Origin: Brevibacterium sanguinis
GTDB lineage: Bacteria; Actinomycetota; Actinomycetes; Actinomycetales; Brevibacteriaceae
NCBI RefSeq assembly: GCF_003315415.1
Contig: NZ_QNSB01000005.1
Span: forward strand, 248,001-312,000
Direction: 5' to 3'
DNA length: 64,000 nt
Position 1 is the first letter of the stretch. Each line of letters starts with the position of its first letter. Positions 16,831-25,905 of this stretch are shown one piece after another. Position numbers and translations under genes: made by a program. Under the pieces are notes generated by a model that did not search any database, had not been told where the DNA came from, and saw only the letters and a program-made list of their open reading frames with translations.

Positions 16831-18480
16831 TCAGAGCAGGTCGGAGTTCGGGTACACCTCGGCGACGGGTTCGTCGGGCAGCGTCGACGCGCAGCGGTCG
16901 GCGCCGAGGTGCATCATCCGCAGGTGCGTCACCCGTTCGCCCTTGCGCCCGGAGATCCTCGCCCATTCGTCGGGGTTCGTCGTGTTGGGCAGATCCTCGT
17001 GCTCGCTGAACTCCTCGGCGATCGCGGCCGCGAAGTGCTCCCGGCTCAGGCCGCGCTCACCCGTGTCGAGCAGGGTCTTGATCGCCTCCTTCTTCGCCCG
17101 GTCGACGATGTTGTGGATCATCGCCCCCGAGGCGAAGTCGGAGAAGTGGAGGATCTCCTTCGAGCTGTCCGCGTAGGTGACCTCGACGAACTCGTTCTCC
17201 GGCGTCTGGGCGTACATCCTCTCGACGCAGTAGGAGATGAGGGCGGCGACCGCCTCGGTGCGACCCGGGTGACCGGCGAGCACGCTCTCGTGCAGGGGCA
17301 GGTCCGCGGTGATGTACTTCTCGAAGATGTCCCGTGCGGCGGCGGCGTCGGGCCTCTCGATGCGGATCTTCACGTCGAGGCGGCCCGGACGCAGGATCGC
17401 CGGGTCGATGAGGTCCTCCCGGTTCGAGGCGCCGATGACGATGACGTTGTCGAGCTTCTCGACGCCGTCGATCTCGGTGAGCAGCTGCGGGACGATCGTC
17501 GTCTCCACGTCCGAGGACTTCCCGGTCCCGCGGGTGCGGAAGAGGGACTCCATCTCGTCGAAGAACACGACGACGGGGAACCCGGCCGAGGCCTTCTCGC
17601 GGGCCCGGGCGAAGATGATCCGCAGCTGTCGCTCGGTCTCGCCCACGTACTTGTCGAGCAGCTCGGGGCCCTTGATGTTGAGGAAGTAGGTCCTCCGTCC
17701 GGCCCCGGCGCCGGACCGGTCCGCCAGCGAGTTCGCGACGGCCTTGGCGATGAGCGTCTTCCCGCACCCGGGAGGACCGTAGAGGAGGATGCCCTTGGGC
17801 GGTTTGAGCCCGTGCTCGGTGTAGAGCTGCGGATGCTCGAACGGCAGCTCGACGGCGTCCTTGATCTGATCGATCTGCTCCGAGAGCCCGCCGATGTCGG
17901 AGTACGTGATGTCGGGGACCTCCTCGAGCAGGAGCGAGGAGACCTCGGGCTTCTCGATGATCTCGAGGGCGAAGTGGGAGCGGGTGTCGACGAGGACGGC
18001 GTCGCCGACGCGCACGCCCGCCTCGCGCAGCCCCTCGCCGAGGGTGTAGACCTGCTCGTCGTCGCCCGGAGCGCCGACGAGGATGCGCCGCTCGTCGACG
18101 AACTCCCGGACCGTGACGACGCCGCCGACCGGAGGGAAGTCCCCGGTGCCGATGATGACGAGTCCCTCGGAGAGGAGCACGTCGGCGCCGGCGCGCAGCC
18201 GGGCCGGCTCGACCTCGGGCCCCACGGCCACGCGCATGCGCCGGCCGCCGACGATGACGTCAGCGGCGGTGCCGGTCTCGGTGAGCCCGATGAGCGTCCC
18301 CCAGGTGTTGGGGGGCTCGGTCAGCCGCCGGGCCTCCTCCTTGATCCGGTCGAGCTCGTCGCGGGCCGTGCGCAGGGTCTTCGACAGGGCCTCGTTCCGC
18401 TTGCCCGCGCTGTAGAGCTGCTGGCGGAGCGACGCGGTGTCCTCGCGCAGCTTCTTGACCTCGGTGGTCGTCTCGGTCAC
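16831..18480 (-). CDS. arc: Proteasome-associated AAA ATPase ARC (Mpa)
   Basis: Hexameric unfoldase that binds Pup and feeds substrates to the 20S core. 549 aa. Order: N-terminal coiled coil (residues ~5-53, [21 protein letters not shown] onward), two OB-like domains (~55-180), then a AAA module with Walker A GPPGCGKT (~235-242), Walker [12 protein letters not shown] and a sensor/arginine region [17 protein letters not shown]. It ends VYPNSDLL; the QYL-type end known from mycobacterial Mpa is not present. GTG start overlapping trmI by 4 bases. Confidence 0.95.
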   Translation of the reverse strand: MTETTTEVKKLREDTASLRQQLYSAGKRNEALSKTLRTARDELDRIKEEARRLTEPPNTWGTLIGLTETGTAADVIVGGRRMRVAVGPEVEPARLRAGADVLLSEGLVIIGTGDFPPVGGVVTVREFVDERRILVGAPGDDEQVYTLGEGLREAGVRVGDAVLVDTRSHFALEIIEKPEVSSLLLEEVPDITYSDIGGLSEQIDQIKDAVELPFEHPQLYTEHGLKPPKGILLYGPPGCGKTLIAKAVANSLADRSGAGAGRRTYFLNIKGPELLDKYVGETERQLRIIFARAREKASAGFPVVVFFDEMESLFRTRGTGKSSDVETTIVPQLLTEIDGVEKLDNVIVIGASNREDLIDPAILRPGRLDVKIRIERPDAAAARDIFEKYITADLPLHESVLAGHPGRTEAVAALISYCVERMYAQTPENEFVEVTYADSSKEILHFSDFASGAMIHNIVDRAKKEAIKTLLDTGERGLSREHFAAAIAEEFSEHEDLPNTTNPDEWARISGRKGERVTHLRMMHLGADRCASTLPDEPVAEVYPNSDLL

Positions 18481-19490
18481 TGGTCCTCCTTCGAGGTCGG
18501 GAACTGTCGGTCCAATCGTCGGCCGGCCTCGCGCATCACGCGGCGCAGCTTCTTGCCCGTGGCCGTGCGGGTGCCGATCGCCTCCTCGGTGACCTCGGGG
18601 CCGGTCCAGGCCTCGACGTCGTCGGCGGAGGCGGGAGACCCCTGCGGCCGCCTCTTCTTCTCGAGCGGGGTCTCGCCCGGGGCCATCCGGCGGGCGGTGA
18701 CGAGGAATCCGGTGTGGGCGATCATCCGGTGGTCGGGGCGCACGGCGAGGCCGTCGACGTGCCAGCCGCGGACCATCGCCTCCATCGACTGCGGTTCGCT
18801 GTAGCAGCCGCTCGCCCGCAGCGCCTCGACGAAGCGGGAGAGCTGGGGGACGGTGGCGACGTAGGCGATGACGACTCCTCCGGGGACGAGCGCCCGGCCG
18901 ACCGCGTCGAGGGTGGTCCAGGGGGTGAGCATGTCGAGGACGACCCGGTCGACCGTGTGCTCGTCGAACGTGTCGCCCAGCGTCTCGGCGAGGTCGCCGA
19001 CGGTGACGTCCCAGTTGTCGGGCCGACCATCGAAGAAGTCGGCGATGTTGCCGCCGGCGATGCGGGCGAACTCCTCGCGCAGCTCGAAGGAGTGGACGCG
19101 ACCGTGCGGGCCGACGGCCCGCAGCAGGGCGATGGACAGGGCGCCGGAGCCGACTCCGGCCTCGACGACCGTCGCCCCGGGGAAGACGTCCCCGAGGGCG
19201 ACGATGAGTCCCGCGTCCTTGGGGTAGACGACCGCCGCCCCGCGCGGCATGGAGAGGACGAAGTCCTCGTAGAGGGGGCGGAAGACCTGGAAGTCGACTC
19301 CCCCGGTGTTGGTCACCACGATGCCCTCGGGACGGCCGATGATGTCCTCGTGCGGGATCAGGCCCTTGTGGGTGTGGAACACCTCGCCGGGGGCGAGCAC
19401 GATCGTGTGCATCCGCCCCTTGGGATCGGTGAGCTGGATCTTCTCCCCCGCGCTCAGCGCTCGGGACTCGGTCTGGGTTGGACGTGTCAT
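18477..19490 (-). CDS. trmI: tRNA (adenine-N1)-methyltransferase TrmI
   Basis: SAM-dependent enzyme making m1A58 in the tRNA T-loop. 337 aa: an N-terminal small beta domain ([24 protein letters not shown]), then a Rossmann methyltransferase with SAM motif [14 protein letters not shown] and the acidic ribose contact [13 protein letters not shown]. The C-terminal ~60 residues are basic and rich in Arg. Immediately upstream of arc with a 4-base overlap, the same order as Rv2118c/Rv2115c. Confidence 0.92.
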   Translation of the reverse strand: MTRPTQTESRALSAGEKIQLTDPKGRMHTIVLAPGEVFHTHKGLIPHEDIIGRPEGIVVTNTGGVDFQVFRPLYEDFVLSMPRGAAVVYPKDAGLIVALGDVFPGATVVEAGVGSGALSIALLRAVGPHGRVHSFELREEFARIAGGNIADFFDGRPDNWDVTVGDLAETLGDTFDEHTVDRVVLDMLTPWTTLDAVGRALVPGGVVIAYVATVPQLSRFVEALRASGCYSEPQSMEAMVRGWHVDGLAVRPDHRMIAHTGFLVTARRMAPGETPLEKKRRPQGSPASADDVEAWTGPEVTEEAIGTRTATGKKLRRVMREAGRRLDRQFPTSKEDQ

Positions 19491-19536
19491 GATGGCTCTA
19501 CTCTACGCCGGGCAAGGCTGTCCTAAGAACACCGGT

Positions 19537-20697
19537 TCAGGCGGCGAGAAGCTCGTCGTAGAACTCCTGGAGGTCGATGACGCCGACGAGCGTGTTCTCG
19601 TCCATGACCAGACAGAACTGGGCCTTGGGCCGGTGGGTGAGCGACTCGAGGAGGTGGGGCGCGGTGATGTCCTTGGGCACCCCGATCCAGCCGCCCAGGG
19701 GGCGCACGACCTCACCGGCGGGCACCTGGTCGAGGGCGTCGCGCAGCCGCCGGGCGGCCGCGTGCCGGTCGACGAGCCCGAACGGCAGCCCCTTCTGGTC
19801 GAGGACGACGATGAGCGTCCGCTCCTTGGCATGACCCAGGGTGTTCGCGTAGTCGAGGGTGTCGGCGAGGTCCGCGTCCCAGGTGGCGGCGATCGCCGGC
19901 TGGACGACCTGGTCGAGGTCGTAGGTCTCCATCTTCCGGGCCCGCTTGGCATGGGTGGCGGCGTCGCCGGCGGAGAACCACAGCATGATCGCGATGAGCG
20001 ACATCCAGGCCACGGTCAGCGGGTCGGGGCGGGCCCCGGCGAGCAGAGGGGTGATCACCGACCAGCCGATGAAGCCCACGGCGATGATCCTCCCCACCCA
20101 GCTCGCGACGATCGTCCCCAGGTACTGGGAGCCGGTGAGCCTCCACATCAGCGCCTGCAGCGCCCAGCCTCCGTCGAGCGGGATGCCCGGCAGCAGGTTG
20201 ATCGCCCCGAGGGCGACGTTGGCGAAGGTCACCGCGATGAGGAGCAGCCAGGCGACCGAGGCCTGTTCGACCGCGCTCAGCGCCCACCACCCGATGAGGG
20301 CGAGGACGATGTTGACGATGGGGCCGACGATCGAGATGACGAAGCTCGTCAGCGCGGCCTTGTCCCGGGGGTTGTCGACCTGCGGCTCGAAGCGGGTGAA
20401 TCCGCCCCAGATGTTGAGCTCGATCGCCGCGACCTTCTGCCCATAGAACTGACCGGCCACGCCGTGGGCGAGTTCGTGGAGGAACACCGAGGCGAAGAGG
20501 AGCACGGCGTACGCGAACGAGACCAGCCACGCCCACAGGCCCAGATCCGGGCGCACCGAGGCCAGCCAGGGTGCGAAGAGGAGCGTGATGACGATCGCGG
20601 CGAGGAACCAGGACCACGCCAGGATCACCGGAGCACCGAGAACCGTGCCCAGACGCAAGCCCGAGGAGGCGCCGGTCAGGTGGTTTTTCACGGCCAT
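19537..20697 (-). CDS. Site-2 protease family (M50) zinc metalloprotease with CBS domains
   Basis: Intramembrane protease, 386 aa. The zinc site HELAHG is at residues 74-78 within a membrane segment, and the second metal motif is NLLPGIPLDGG near residue 170. About six membrane helices precede residue 230; the C-terminal ~150 residues form a CBS pair (TLGHAKERTLIVVLDQKGLPFG; QFCLVMDENTLVGVID). This is the Rip3/SpoIVFB-with-CBS architecture. The substrate, perhaps an anti-sigma factor, is unknown. It may be co-transcribed with trmI, 46 bp downstream. Confidence 0.9.
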   Translation of the reverse strand: MAVKNHLTGASSGLRLGTVLGAPVILAWSWFLAAIVITLLFAPWLASVRPDLGLWAWLVSFAYAVLLFASVFLHELAHGVAGQFYGQKVAAIELNIWGGFTRFEPQVDNPRDKAALTSFVISIVGPIVNIVLALIGWWALSAVEQASVAWLLLIAVTFANVALGAINLLPGIPLDGGWALQALMWRLTGSQYLGTIVASWVGRIIAVGFIGWSVITPLLAGARPDPLTVAWMSLIAIMLWFSAGDAATHAKRARKMETYDLDQVVQPAIAATWDADLADTLDYANTLGHAKERTLIVVLDQKGLPFGLVDRHAAARRLRDALDQVPAGEVVRPLGGWIGVPKDITAPHLLESLTHRPKAQFCLVMDENTLVGVIDLQEFYDELLAA

Positions 20698-20793
20698 CGA
20701 AGGGAGTCCTCATGATTCGGGGTCGGGAAGTCTCAAGCGTAGCAGTGCGCCCACCGCCGATCGGCGCGCGATCGTCGTGTCAGTCCCCCTCGT

Positions 20794-20799
20794 TAGAGT
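20794..20799 (+). promoter_or_regulatory. -10 box of RecB-like nuclease gene (leaderless type)
   Basis: TAGAGT with 6 nt (GGGGGC) to the ATG at 20806. The G-run might instead act as a poor ribosome-binding site, so leaderless initiation is likely but not certain. Confidence 0.5.
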
Positions 20800-20805
20800 G
20801 GGGGC

Positions 20806-21615
20806 ATGGCCGAGCTCACGAGTCTCTCACCCTCCCGCGCGAACGACTTCCTCCAGTGTCCGCTGAAGTTCCGGTTCCGCAGCATCGACAGGCTGCCCGA
20901 ACCGCCGTCGCTCGCGGCATTCAAGGGGACTGTCGTCCATTCGGTCCTCGAGCGGCTCTTCACCCTCCCGGCCGAGGAGAGGACGCAGGCGGCGGCCGAG
21001 GAGCTGCTCATGCCCGCGTGGTCCGAGCTCGTCGAGAAGGACCCCGAGGTGCTCGGGCTCTTCGCCGGCGAGGCGGAGAAGGTGACATTCTTCACAAGCG
21101 CGAGGGCGCTCCTGCGCTCCTACTTCACCCTCGAGTTCCCCGAGCACCTGGAGCCGGCGCAGACAGAGAAGTACGTGACGACGACCCTGGACAACGGGCT
21201 CGAGCTGCGCGGGTTCATCGACCGCGTCGACATCGCCCCGGGAGGAGAGAAGCGCCTCGTCGACTACAAGACCGGCCGCCAGCCGAAGCCGCAGTACGGG
21301 CGGGAGGCGAAGTTCCAGATGGGCTTCTACGCCCTCGTCGAGTACCGGCTCTCCGGCGACCTCGTCCACACGCTCCAGCTCATGTACCTCGGCTCCGGCA
21401 CCGTGGTGAAGATGCACCCGACCCCGGCCGACCTCGAGCGCACCGAGTTCGAGATCGCCGCGATCTGGGCCGACATCGTCGCCGCCGCCGAGTCCGACCG
21501 GTGGCGGCCGCGGAAGTCCCCCCTGTGCGGCTGGTGCACATTCAAGCCGCTGTGCCCGGCATGGGGCGGCACGCCCCCGGCCACGCCGGAGATCACACGG
21601 ATAGTCGGGGCCTGA
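20806..21615 (+). CDS. RecB-family (PD-(D/E)XK) exonuclease, probable Fe-S protein
   Basis: 269 aa stand-alone nuclease domain of the Cas4/AddB/RecB type (like Rv2119). Conserved elements: LSPSRANDFLQCPLKFRFRSID, GTVVHSVLERLF (catalytic His), GFIDRVD and LVDYKTG (the D...(E/D)xK core). Four cysteines flank the domain as in 4Fe-4S nucleases: one in FLQCPLKF and three in CGWCTFKPLC. A role in DNA end processing or repair is inferred. The last 23 bases overlap the convergent HAD gene. Confidence 0.9.
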   Translation: MAELTSLSPSRANDFLQCPLKFRFRSIDRLPEPPSLAAFKGTVVHSVLERLFTLPAEERTQAAAEELLMPAWSELVEKDPEVLGLFAGEAEKVTFFTSARALLRSYFTLEFPEHLEPAQTEKYVTTTLDNGLELRGFIDRVDIAPGGEKRLVDYKTGRQPKPQYGREAKFQMGFYALVEYRLSGDLVHTLQLMYLGSGTVVKMHPTPADLERTEFEIAAIWADIVAAAESDRWRPRKSPLCGWCTFKPLCPAWGGTPPATPEITRIVGA

Positions 21616-22252
21616 GCGCCCGCAGGTCGGCCGGAGAGCGGCCCTCGAGCCCGGACCACAGGTGGCGCCCGGGCAGCGGATCGAGCTCGACGAGGTGCGG
21701 GATCCCCACGGCGATCGTCCCGGCCGCCTCGGCGCTGGCCAGTCCCGGCACGGAGTCCTCGAGAGCCGCGCAGTCGCGGGGGTCGAGCCCGAGCAGCGCC
21801 GCCGCCGTGAGATAGGGCTCGGGGTCCGGCTTCCCGGCGCTGACCTCGTCGCCGGCGACGATGCCGACGAAGCTGTCCGGCGGGCAGGCCGCCACGACCG
21901 CCTCGGCGAGGCTCCGGTAGGAGGCGGTGACGAGCATGCAGGGGATGCCCTCGGCCCTGGCCGCGCCGAGGAACTCGAGCGCCCCCGGCCGGAACGGCAC
22001 CGCGACCTCGACACGGGAGATGACCGCGGTGAGCAGACGGTCGACGATGACGTCGGGGGCGAGGTCGAGACCCGCCGCGCGGAGGATCCCCGCGGAGGTG
22101 AGCAGGTCGTTGCCGACGAACTCGAGGCCCTGCTCGTGGCTCCAGTCGAGCCCGTGCGCGCGCATCAGCTCGGTTTCGGCCTCGATCCAGTACGGTTCGG
22201 TGTCGACAAGGGTTCCGTCCATATCCCAGAGGATCGCAGCAGGGGTGACCAT
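21593..22252 (-). CDS. HAD-superfamily hydrolase (beta-phosphoglucomutase-like)
   Basis: 219 aa. HAD motif I is WDMDGTLVDTE (nucleophile Asp), motif II LVTASYRS, Lys in SAGKPDPEPYL and motif III ALEDSVPGLASAEAAG. An alpha-helical cap is inserted after motif I, typical of subfamily I phosphatases and phosphomutases. The substrate cannot be read from the sequence. The ATG at 22252 is supported by a -10 box 6 nt upstream; longer in-frame extensions run through the PAC2 gene. Confidence 0.9.
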   Translation of the reverse strand: MVTPAAILWDMDGTLVDTEPYWIEAETELMRAHGLDWSHEQGLEFVGNDLLTSAGILRAAGLDLAPDVIVDRLLTAVISRVEVAVPFRPGALEFLGAARAEGIPCMLVTASYRSLAEAVVAACPPDSFVGIVAGDEVSAGKPDPEPYLTAAALLGLDPRDCAALEDSVPGLASAEAAGTIAVGIPHLVELDPLPGRHLWSGLEGRSPADLRALRPRLSV

Positions 22253-22258
22253 GCATCC

Positions 22259-22264
22259 AGCGTA
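22259..22264 (-). promoter_or_regulatory. -10 box of HAD gene, overlapping the divergent -10 box
   Basis: On the minus strand TACGCT is followed by 6 nt and the ATG at 22252. Its last two positions are shared with the plus-strand box at 22263-22268, so the two promoters should be mutually exclusive. Confidence 0.55.
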
Positions 22265-22268
22265 ATCT
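22263..22268 (+). promoter_or_regulatory. -10 box of PAC2 gene (leaderless type)
   Basis: TAATCT, 6 nt (GGGACC) before the ATG at 22275. It overlaps the opposite-strand box of the HAD gene within a 22-bp intergenic region. Confidence 0.6.
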
Positions 22269-22274
22269 GGGACC

Positions 22275-23105
22275 ATGACTTTTCTCCCATCAGGGTCGCA
22301 TTCGCTCGTCCTCGTCGCCTTCGAGGGGCAGGACGCCGATGCCTCCGAGGCCGCCAGCTCGCTGGTCAAGGACCTCATCGACGTGTGGCAGCTGAGTGAG
22401 AGCGAGATCCTCGACACCGACGGCTTCTACGAGTTCCGGTTCTCCGAACCGGAGATCGTCCGCGACGACACCGGGCGGGCGAAGATCGCCTGGCCCGGCG
22501 TCGAGGTCCACCGCGGCAGCCACGAGGGCATCCCGGTCACCGTCATCCACGGCCACGAGCCGGGACTGAAGTGGCGGGAGTTCCTCTCCCTCGTCATCAG
22601 CCGGATCGCCGTCGGGGACGCCGTCGTCCTCCTCGGCGGGCTCCACGCCGAGGTCCCGCACACGCGCCCCCTGCCGGTCGTCGCCAACACCGAGGACGCG
22701 GGACTCGCCGCCGACCTCCACATCGAGATCAACAGCTACACGGGCCCCATCGGCATCCTCGGGCTGCTCGGGGTCGAATGCGCGTGGCACGGGATCAGCG
22801 CCGTCAACCTCTGGGTCGGGGTGCCCGACTACCTCACCGACTCGCCGTCGCCGAAGGCGGAGCTCGCCCTGGCCCGGGCCCTCGAGGCGCACACGGGTCT
22901 CGAGATCGACATCCCGGTGCTCGAGGAGGAGAGCCAGGCGTGGGAGCTCGGCGCCGATGAGCTCGTCTCCCTCAACCCGCAGCTCGCCGAGCACGTCAGG
23001 GGCCTCGAGAAGCTCAACGACTCCACCGAGCTGCCCGAGGCCAGCGGCGATGCGATCGCCGCGGAGTTCGAACGCTACCTGCGCAGGCGCGGCCGCGAGA
23101 AGTAG
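22275..23105 (+). CDS. PAC2 family protein (proteasome assembly chaperone-like fold)
   Basis: 276 aa. Typical PAC2 features: SHSLVLVAFEGQDADASEAASSLV at the N-terminus, the WPGVEVHRG/VIHGHEPGLKWREF region, and the conserved GLLGVECAWHGISAVNLWVGVPDYL block. The C-terminal ~60 residues are charged and helical. The fold is shared with eukaryotic proteasome assembly chaperone 2, but actinobacterial members (Rv2125-like) have no proven role in proteasome assembly. Divergent from the HAD gene. Confidence 0.88.
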   Translation: MTFLPSGSHSLVLVAFEGQDADASEAASSLVKDLIDVWQLSESEILDTDGFYEFRFSEPEIVRDDTGRAKIAWPGVEVHRGSHEGIPVTVIHGHEPGLKWREFLSLVISRIAVGDAVVLLGGLHAEVPHTRPLPVVANTEDAGLAADLHIEINSYTGPIGILGLLGVECAWHGISAVNLWVGVPDYLTDSPSPKAELALARALEAHTGLEIDIPVLEEESQAWELGADELVSLNPQLAEHVRGLEKLNDSTELPEASGDAIAAEFERYLRRRGREK

Positions 23106-23135
23106 CGGCGCGCACCCGCGCGCGGCGGTCATCGC

Positions 23136-24395
23136 TCAGTCGTGGAGGCGGATGCCGAGCAGCGCGTCGACGGCGTCGGCGACCCTGTCGCCGCTCACCG
23201 GTCCCCGGTCCCGCACCGGGGTGTCGGTGTAGTGCTCGGCCCACTCGTCGAGGACCCCCAGCGCCCGGGGGGCGTCGAGGTCATCGGCCAGCGCCTCGCG
23301 CAGCAGCCCGATGATGTGGACGCGCAGGGAGTCGCGGCACTCGGATTCGCACCGGGCGGCATGCCGCCACTTGCGCAGCCTCTGCTCGGCCGTGGCCAGC
23401 AGCTCCTCGGTGAAGCTCCAGTCGCTGCGGTAGTGGTTGCTCAGCAGCACCGTGCGGATGGCCATCGGGTCGACCCCGGATTCGCGCAGCTTCGAGACGA
23501 GGACGAGGTTGCCCTTCGACTTGCTCATCTTCTCGCCCTGGTAGCCGACCATGCCGGTGTGCATGTAGGTCCGGGCCAGGGGGGTCCGCTTCCACGCGGC
23601 GGTGTGGGCCGCTCCCATCTCGTGGTGGGGGAACACGAGATCGCTGCCCCCGCCCTGGACGTCGAGCGGCAGGCCGGCGTAGTCGGCGGCGATGACGGCG
23701 CACTCGATGTGCCACCCGGGTCGACCCGGGCCGAGGCTGGCTCCGCCCCAGGACGGCTCCCCGTCACGCGCGGCCCGCCACAGCAGGGCGTCGAGCGGGT
23801 TCTCCTTGCCCGGCGTCTCGGGGTCTCCCCCGCGCTCGGCGAAGAGCCTGGCCATCGTCGCCCGGGCGTCGTGGCTGACGCTGCCGAAGGGCGGCTGCAC
23901 CGGCGTCGAGACCCGGTAGTAGACGTCGCCGGACTCGAGCGTGTAGGCGGCACCGGAGGCGATGAGCTCCTCGACGGCGGCGACGACCTGCGGGATCGAC
24001 TCGACCGCGCCGATGTAGTGGTCGGGCGGGAGCACCCGCAGCGCCTCCATGTCGGAGCGGAACAGCTCGATCTGGTCATCGGCGAGCTCACGCCAGTCGA
24101 GACCGCGCGCGGTGGCCCGTTCGAGCAGAGGATCGTCGACGTCCGTGGTGTTCTGCACGTAAACGACCTCGATCCCGGCATCCCGCCAGACCCGGTTGAG
24201 CAGGTCGAAGGCGACGTAGGTCGCGGCATGGCCGAGGTGGGTCGCGTCGTACGGGGTGATCCCGCAGACGTAGAGACCGGCTCGGCCGCCGTCGACCGTG
24301 AGGCGTCGGGGGCCGCGGCTGCCGGTGTCGAAGACCGTGGGCACGGTGCCGGGATGCGAGATTCGAGGGAGGTGGGGTTCGGGCCAAGATTTCAC
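23136..24395 (-). CDS. mshC: Cysteine--1-D-myo-inosityl 2-amino-2-deoxy-alpha-D-glucopyranoside ligase (MshC)
   Basis: Mycothiol biosynthesis enzyme that joins cysteine to GlcN-Ins using ATP. 419 aa class I synthetase fold. The HIGH-like motif is TPYDATHLGHAATY, the zinc ligands include the Cys of YVCGITPYD and the ECAVIAA Cys-region, and GEKMSKSKGN is the KMSKS loop. It is distinguished from cysteinyl-tRNA synthetase by its shorter length and by lacking the tRNA-binding C-terminal domain. The start is GTG (VKSWPEPHLPR), supported by a -10 box 7 nt upstream. First enzyme of a region shared with the SCO1664/DUF3090 genes. Confidence 0.95.
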   Translation of the reverse strand: MKSWPEPHLPRISHPGTVPTVFDTGSRGPRRLTVDGGRAGLYVCGITPYDATHLGHAATYVAFDLLNRVWRDAGIEVVYVQNTTDVDDPLLERATARGLDWRELADDQIELFRSDMEALRVLPPDHYIGAVESIPQVVAAVEELIASGAAYTLESGDVYYRVSTPVQPPFGSVSHDARATMARLFAERGGDPETPGKENPLDALLWRAARDGEPSWGGASLGPGRPGWHIECAVIAADYAGLPLDVQGGGSDLVFPHHEMGAAHTAAWKRTPLARTYMHTGMVGYQGEKMSKSKGNLVLVSKLRESGVDPMAIRTVLLSNHYRSDWSFTEELLATAEQRLRKWRHAARCESECRDSLRVHIIGLLREALADDLDAPRALGVLDEWAEHYTDTPVRDRGPVSGDRVADAVDALLGIRLHD

Positions 24396-24402
24396 GGTGC
24401 CC

Positions 24403-24408
24403 AGCCTA
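24403..24408 (-). promoter_or_regulatory. -10 box of mshC (leaderless type)
   Basis: On the minus strand TAGGCT stands 7 nt before the GTG of mshC at 24395, without a Shine-Dalgarno. The same TAGGCT hexamer precedes the DUF3090 gene. Confidence 0.5.
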
Positions 24409-24469
24409 ACCGAGACCACCCTCCTTGGCATTTCGGTCCGATGGTCCTCGGATCGGGGGCCCGACGGCC

Positions 24470-25285
24470 TCAGATCGGGGGCCAGGGGATGATCATCCGG
24501 TCCCCCGCCGGCTCCGGCCAGACGCCGAGACCGGCCAGCGCCTCGGCGCGGGAGCGCAGGGAGGCGATCTCGGTCGCGGACAGGACCCCGACGAGGTCGT
24601 CGCGCAGCTCGTCGGGCATCGTCGCCACGGTGTCGAGGGCGCGCGCCTCGGCCGCGGTGAAGGAGGACCCGGAGAACCCCCAGAGGACCGTGCGCAGCTT
24701 GTCCTCGACGTGGAAGGTGAGCCCGTTGTCGATCCCGTAGGAGCGGACTGCCGACCCGCGGGTGCCGAGGCCCGGCAGCACGCTGCCGCGGATGATGTGC
24801 CCGGCCTTGCGGTCGGCGTTGTTGGCGAGGAGGTCGAAGAACGCGATCCTCCGCAGGGCCGCCGAGGTGTCGTGGGCGAGGACGAGATCGCGCTCGTCGG
24901 GGGTGCGCAGGGCGAACATCGGGGCGTGCCCGGCGGGGACCTCGTCGACCTCGGTCAGCGTGATCGAGGCGTCGTCCCCCGCGTCCTCGACGTACGCCTG
25001 CAGGGAGCCGGGACCCGCGGACAGGTCGCTGCGCGCGACGGTGGGCGGGACGACGTCGAGGCCGAGCCGGCTGCTCAGCCGGTAGGCCGCGACCTCGCGC
25101 CCGGCGAGGCTGCCGGCCGGGAAGTCGCGCAGGGGGCTCTCGCCCGCGCTGGGCTTGTAGACGGCGCGCAGGGTGCGTCCGGCGTGCTCGACGACGACGA
25201 GGCGGGTGTCGTTGCTCGCCCGCGGGATCGCCCCCATGACCGTGCACGTCCCCGCGCTCAGGGCGGCGGCGACCACGTCGTGCAT
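24470..25285 (-). CDS. SCO1664 family protein (PI3-kinase-like fold)
   Basis: 271 aa actinobacterial protein (Rv2133c-like) of unknown function. The residues suggest a kinase-like fold of the PI3/4-kinase or HipA type: a nucleotide-lysine region RAVYKPSAGESPLRDFPAGSLAGREVAAYRL, a catalytic-loop-like FDLLANNADRKAGHI and a metal-loop-like YGIDNGLTFH. No substrate is known. The ATG overlaps the stop of the DUF3090 gene by one base (TGATG), so the two are coupled. 74 bp downstream lies mshC. Confidence 0.85.
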   Translation of the reverse strand: MHDVVAAALSAGTCTVMGAIPRASNDTRLVVVEHAGRTLRAVYKPSAGESPLRDFPAGSLAGREVAAYRLSSRLGLDVVPPTVARSDLSAGPGSLQAYVEDAGDDASITLTEVDEVPAGHAPMFALRTPDERDLVLAHDTSAALRRIAFFDLLANNADRKAGHIIRGSVLPGLGTRGSAVRSYGIDNGLTFHVEDKLRTVLWGFSGSSFTAAEARALDTVATMPDELRDDLVGVLSATEIASLRSRAEALAGLGVWPEPAGDRMIIPWPPI

Positions 25286-25848
25286 CAGGCGCGGGCGATC
25301 CCGTTGGCGCGCGGGCACAGGTGGCCGTCGGGTTCGAGCGGCAGGGAACAGAACGGGCAGTCGCCGCGGCCGGCGGACACGACCTGCTCGGCGCGGCGCG
25401 CGAACTCACGGGCTCCGGCGGCGTCGAGCACGATCCGCAGGACGTCGCGCTCGACCTCGTCGTCGTCGGGGTCCGCCGAGGTGCCCGCCTGCGCATCCTC
25501 CTCGGTGAGCTCGAAGCATTCGACGACGAGCTCGTGGGCGACGGTGTCCCAGCCGAGGCTCATCGTCCCGACCCGGAACTCGGGGTCGATGGGCACGTTG
25601 AGGCCGGCGTTGTCGACGCGCTCGTCGAGGGCCGTCTGCGGGACCCGGGCGGCCGGGTCCTTGATCATCACCATGTCGAGGAGCTCGGTGATCCGATCGG
25701 CGAGGATCTCGACCTGTTCCTTCTCCACGACCACTGTGGTCAGCGACGATCCCGATTTCGCCTGGAGGAGGAAGGTTCTCTCGCCGGGCAGTCCGATCGT
25801 GCCGACGACGAATCGATCCGGGGTGGGGTGGTCGTAGAGAGCTGCCAT
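25285..25848 (-). CDS. DUF3090 family protein with C-terminal zinc-knuckle motif
   Basis: 187 aa (Rv2134c-like), function unknown. The N-terminus (YDHPTPDRFVVGTIGLPGERTFLLQA) and the region ELTEEDAQ are family-typical. The C-terminus holds CPFCSLPLEPDGHLCPR, a probable metal-binding CxxC...HxC knuckle. An in-frame GTG two codons upstream exists, but TAGGCT lies exactly 6 nt before the ATG at 25848, favouring the ATG as the leaderless start. Coupled to the SCO1664 gene and divergent from the acidic protein gene. Confidence 0.87.
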   Translation of the reverse strand: MAALYDHPTPDRFVVGTIGLPGERTFLLQAKSGSSLTTVVVEKEQVEILADRITELLDMVMIKDPAARVPQTALDERVDNAGLNVPIDPEFRVGTMSLGWDTVAHELVVECFELTEEDAQAGTSADPDDDEVERDVLRIVLDAAGAREFARRAEQVVSAGRGDCPFCSLPLEPDGHLCPRANGIARA

Positions 25849-25854
25849 GCTCAC

Positions 25855-25860
25855 AGCCTA
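25855..25860 (-). promoter_or_regulatory. -10 box of DUF3090 gene (leaderless type)
   Basis: TAGGCT on the minus strand with 6 nt to the ATG at 25848. It decides between ATG and the nearby GTG, since the GTG would begin only one base after the box. Confidence 0.55.
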
Positions 25861-25893
25861 GTTCACGCCCTTACATGTCGAACCTGCCTGGGA

Positions 25894-25899
25894 TACATT
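25894..25899 (+). promoter_or_regulatory. -10 box of acidic small protein gene (leaderless type)
   Basis: TACATT with 6 nt to the ATG at 25906. A possible -35, TTACAT, is at 25871-25876 with a 17-nt spacer. Confidence 0.55.
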
Positions 25900-25905
25900 T
25901 GACCC

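Noticed and set aside
25849..25854. GTG two codons upstream as the DUF3090 start
   Set aside because: It would begin one base after the -10 box; the ATG has the 6-nt spacing seen in other leaderless genes.
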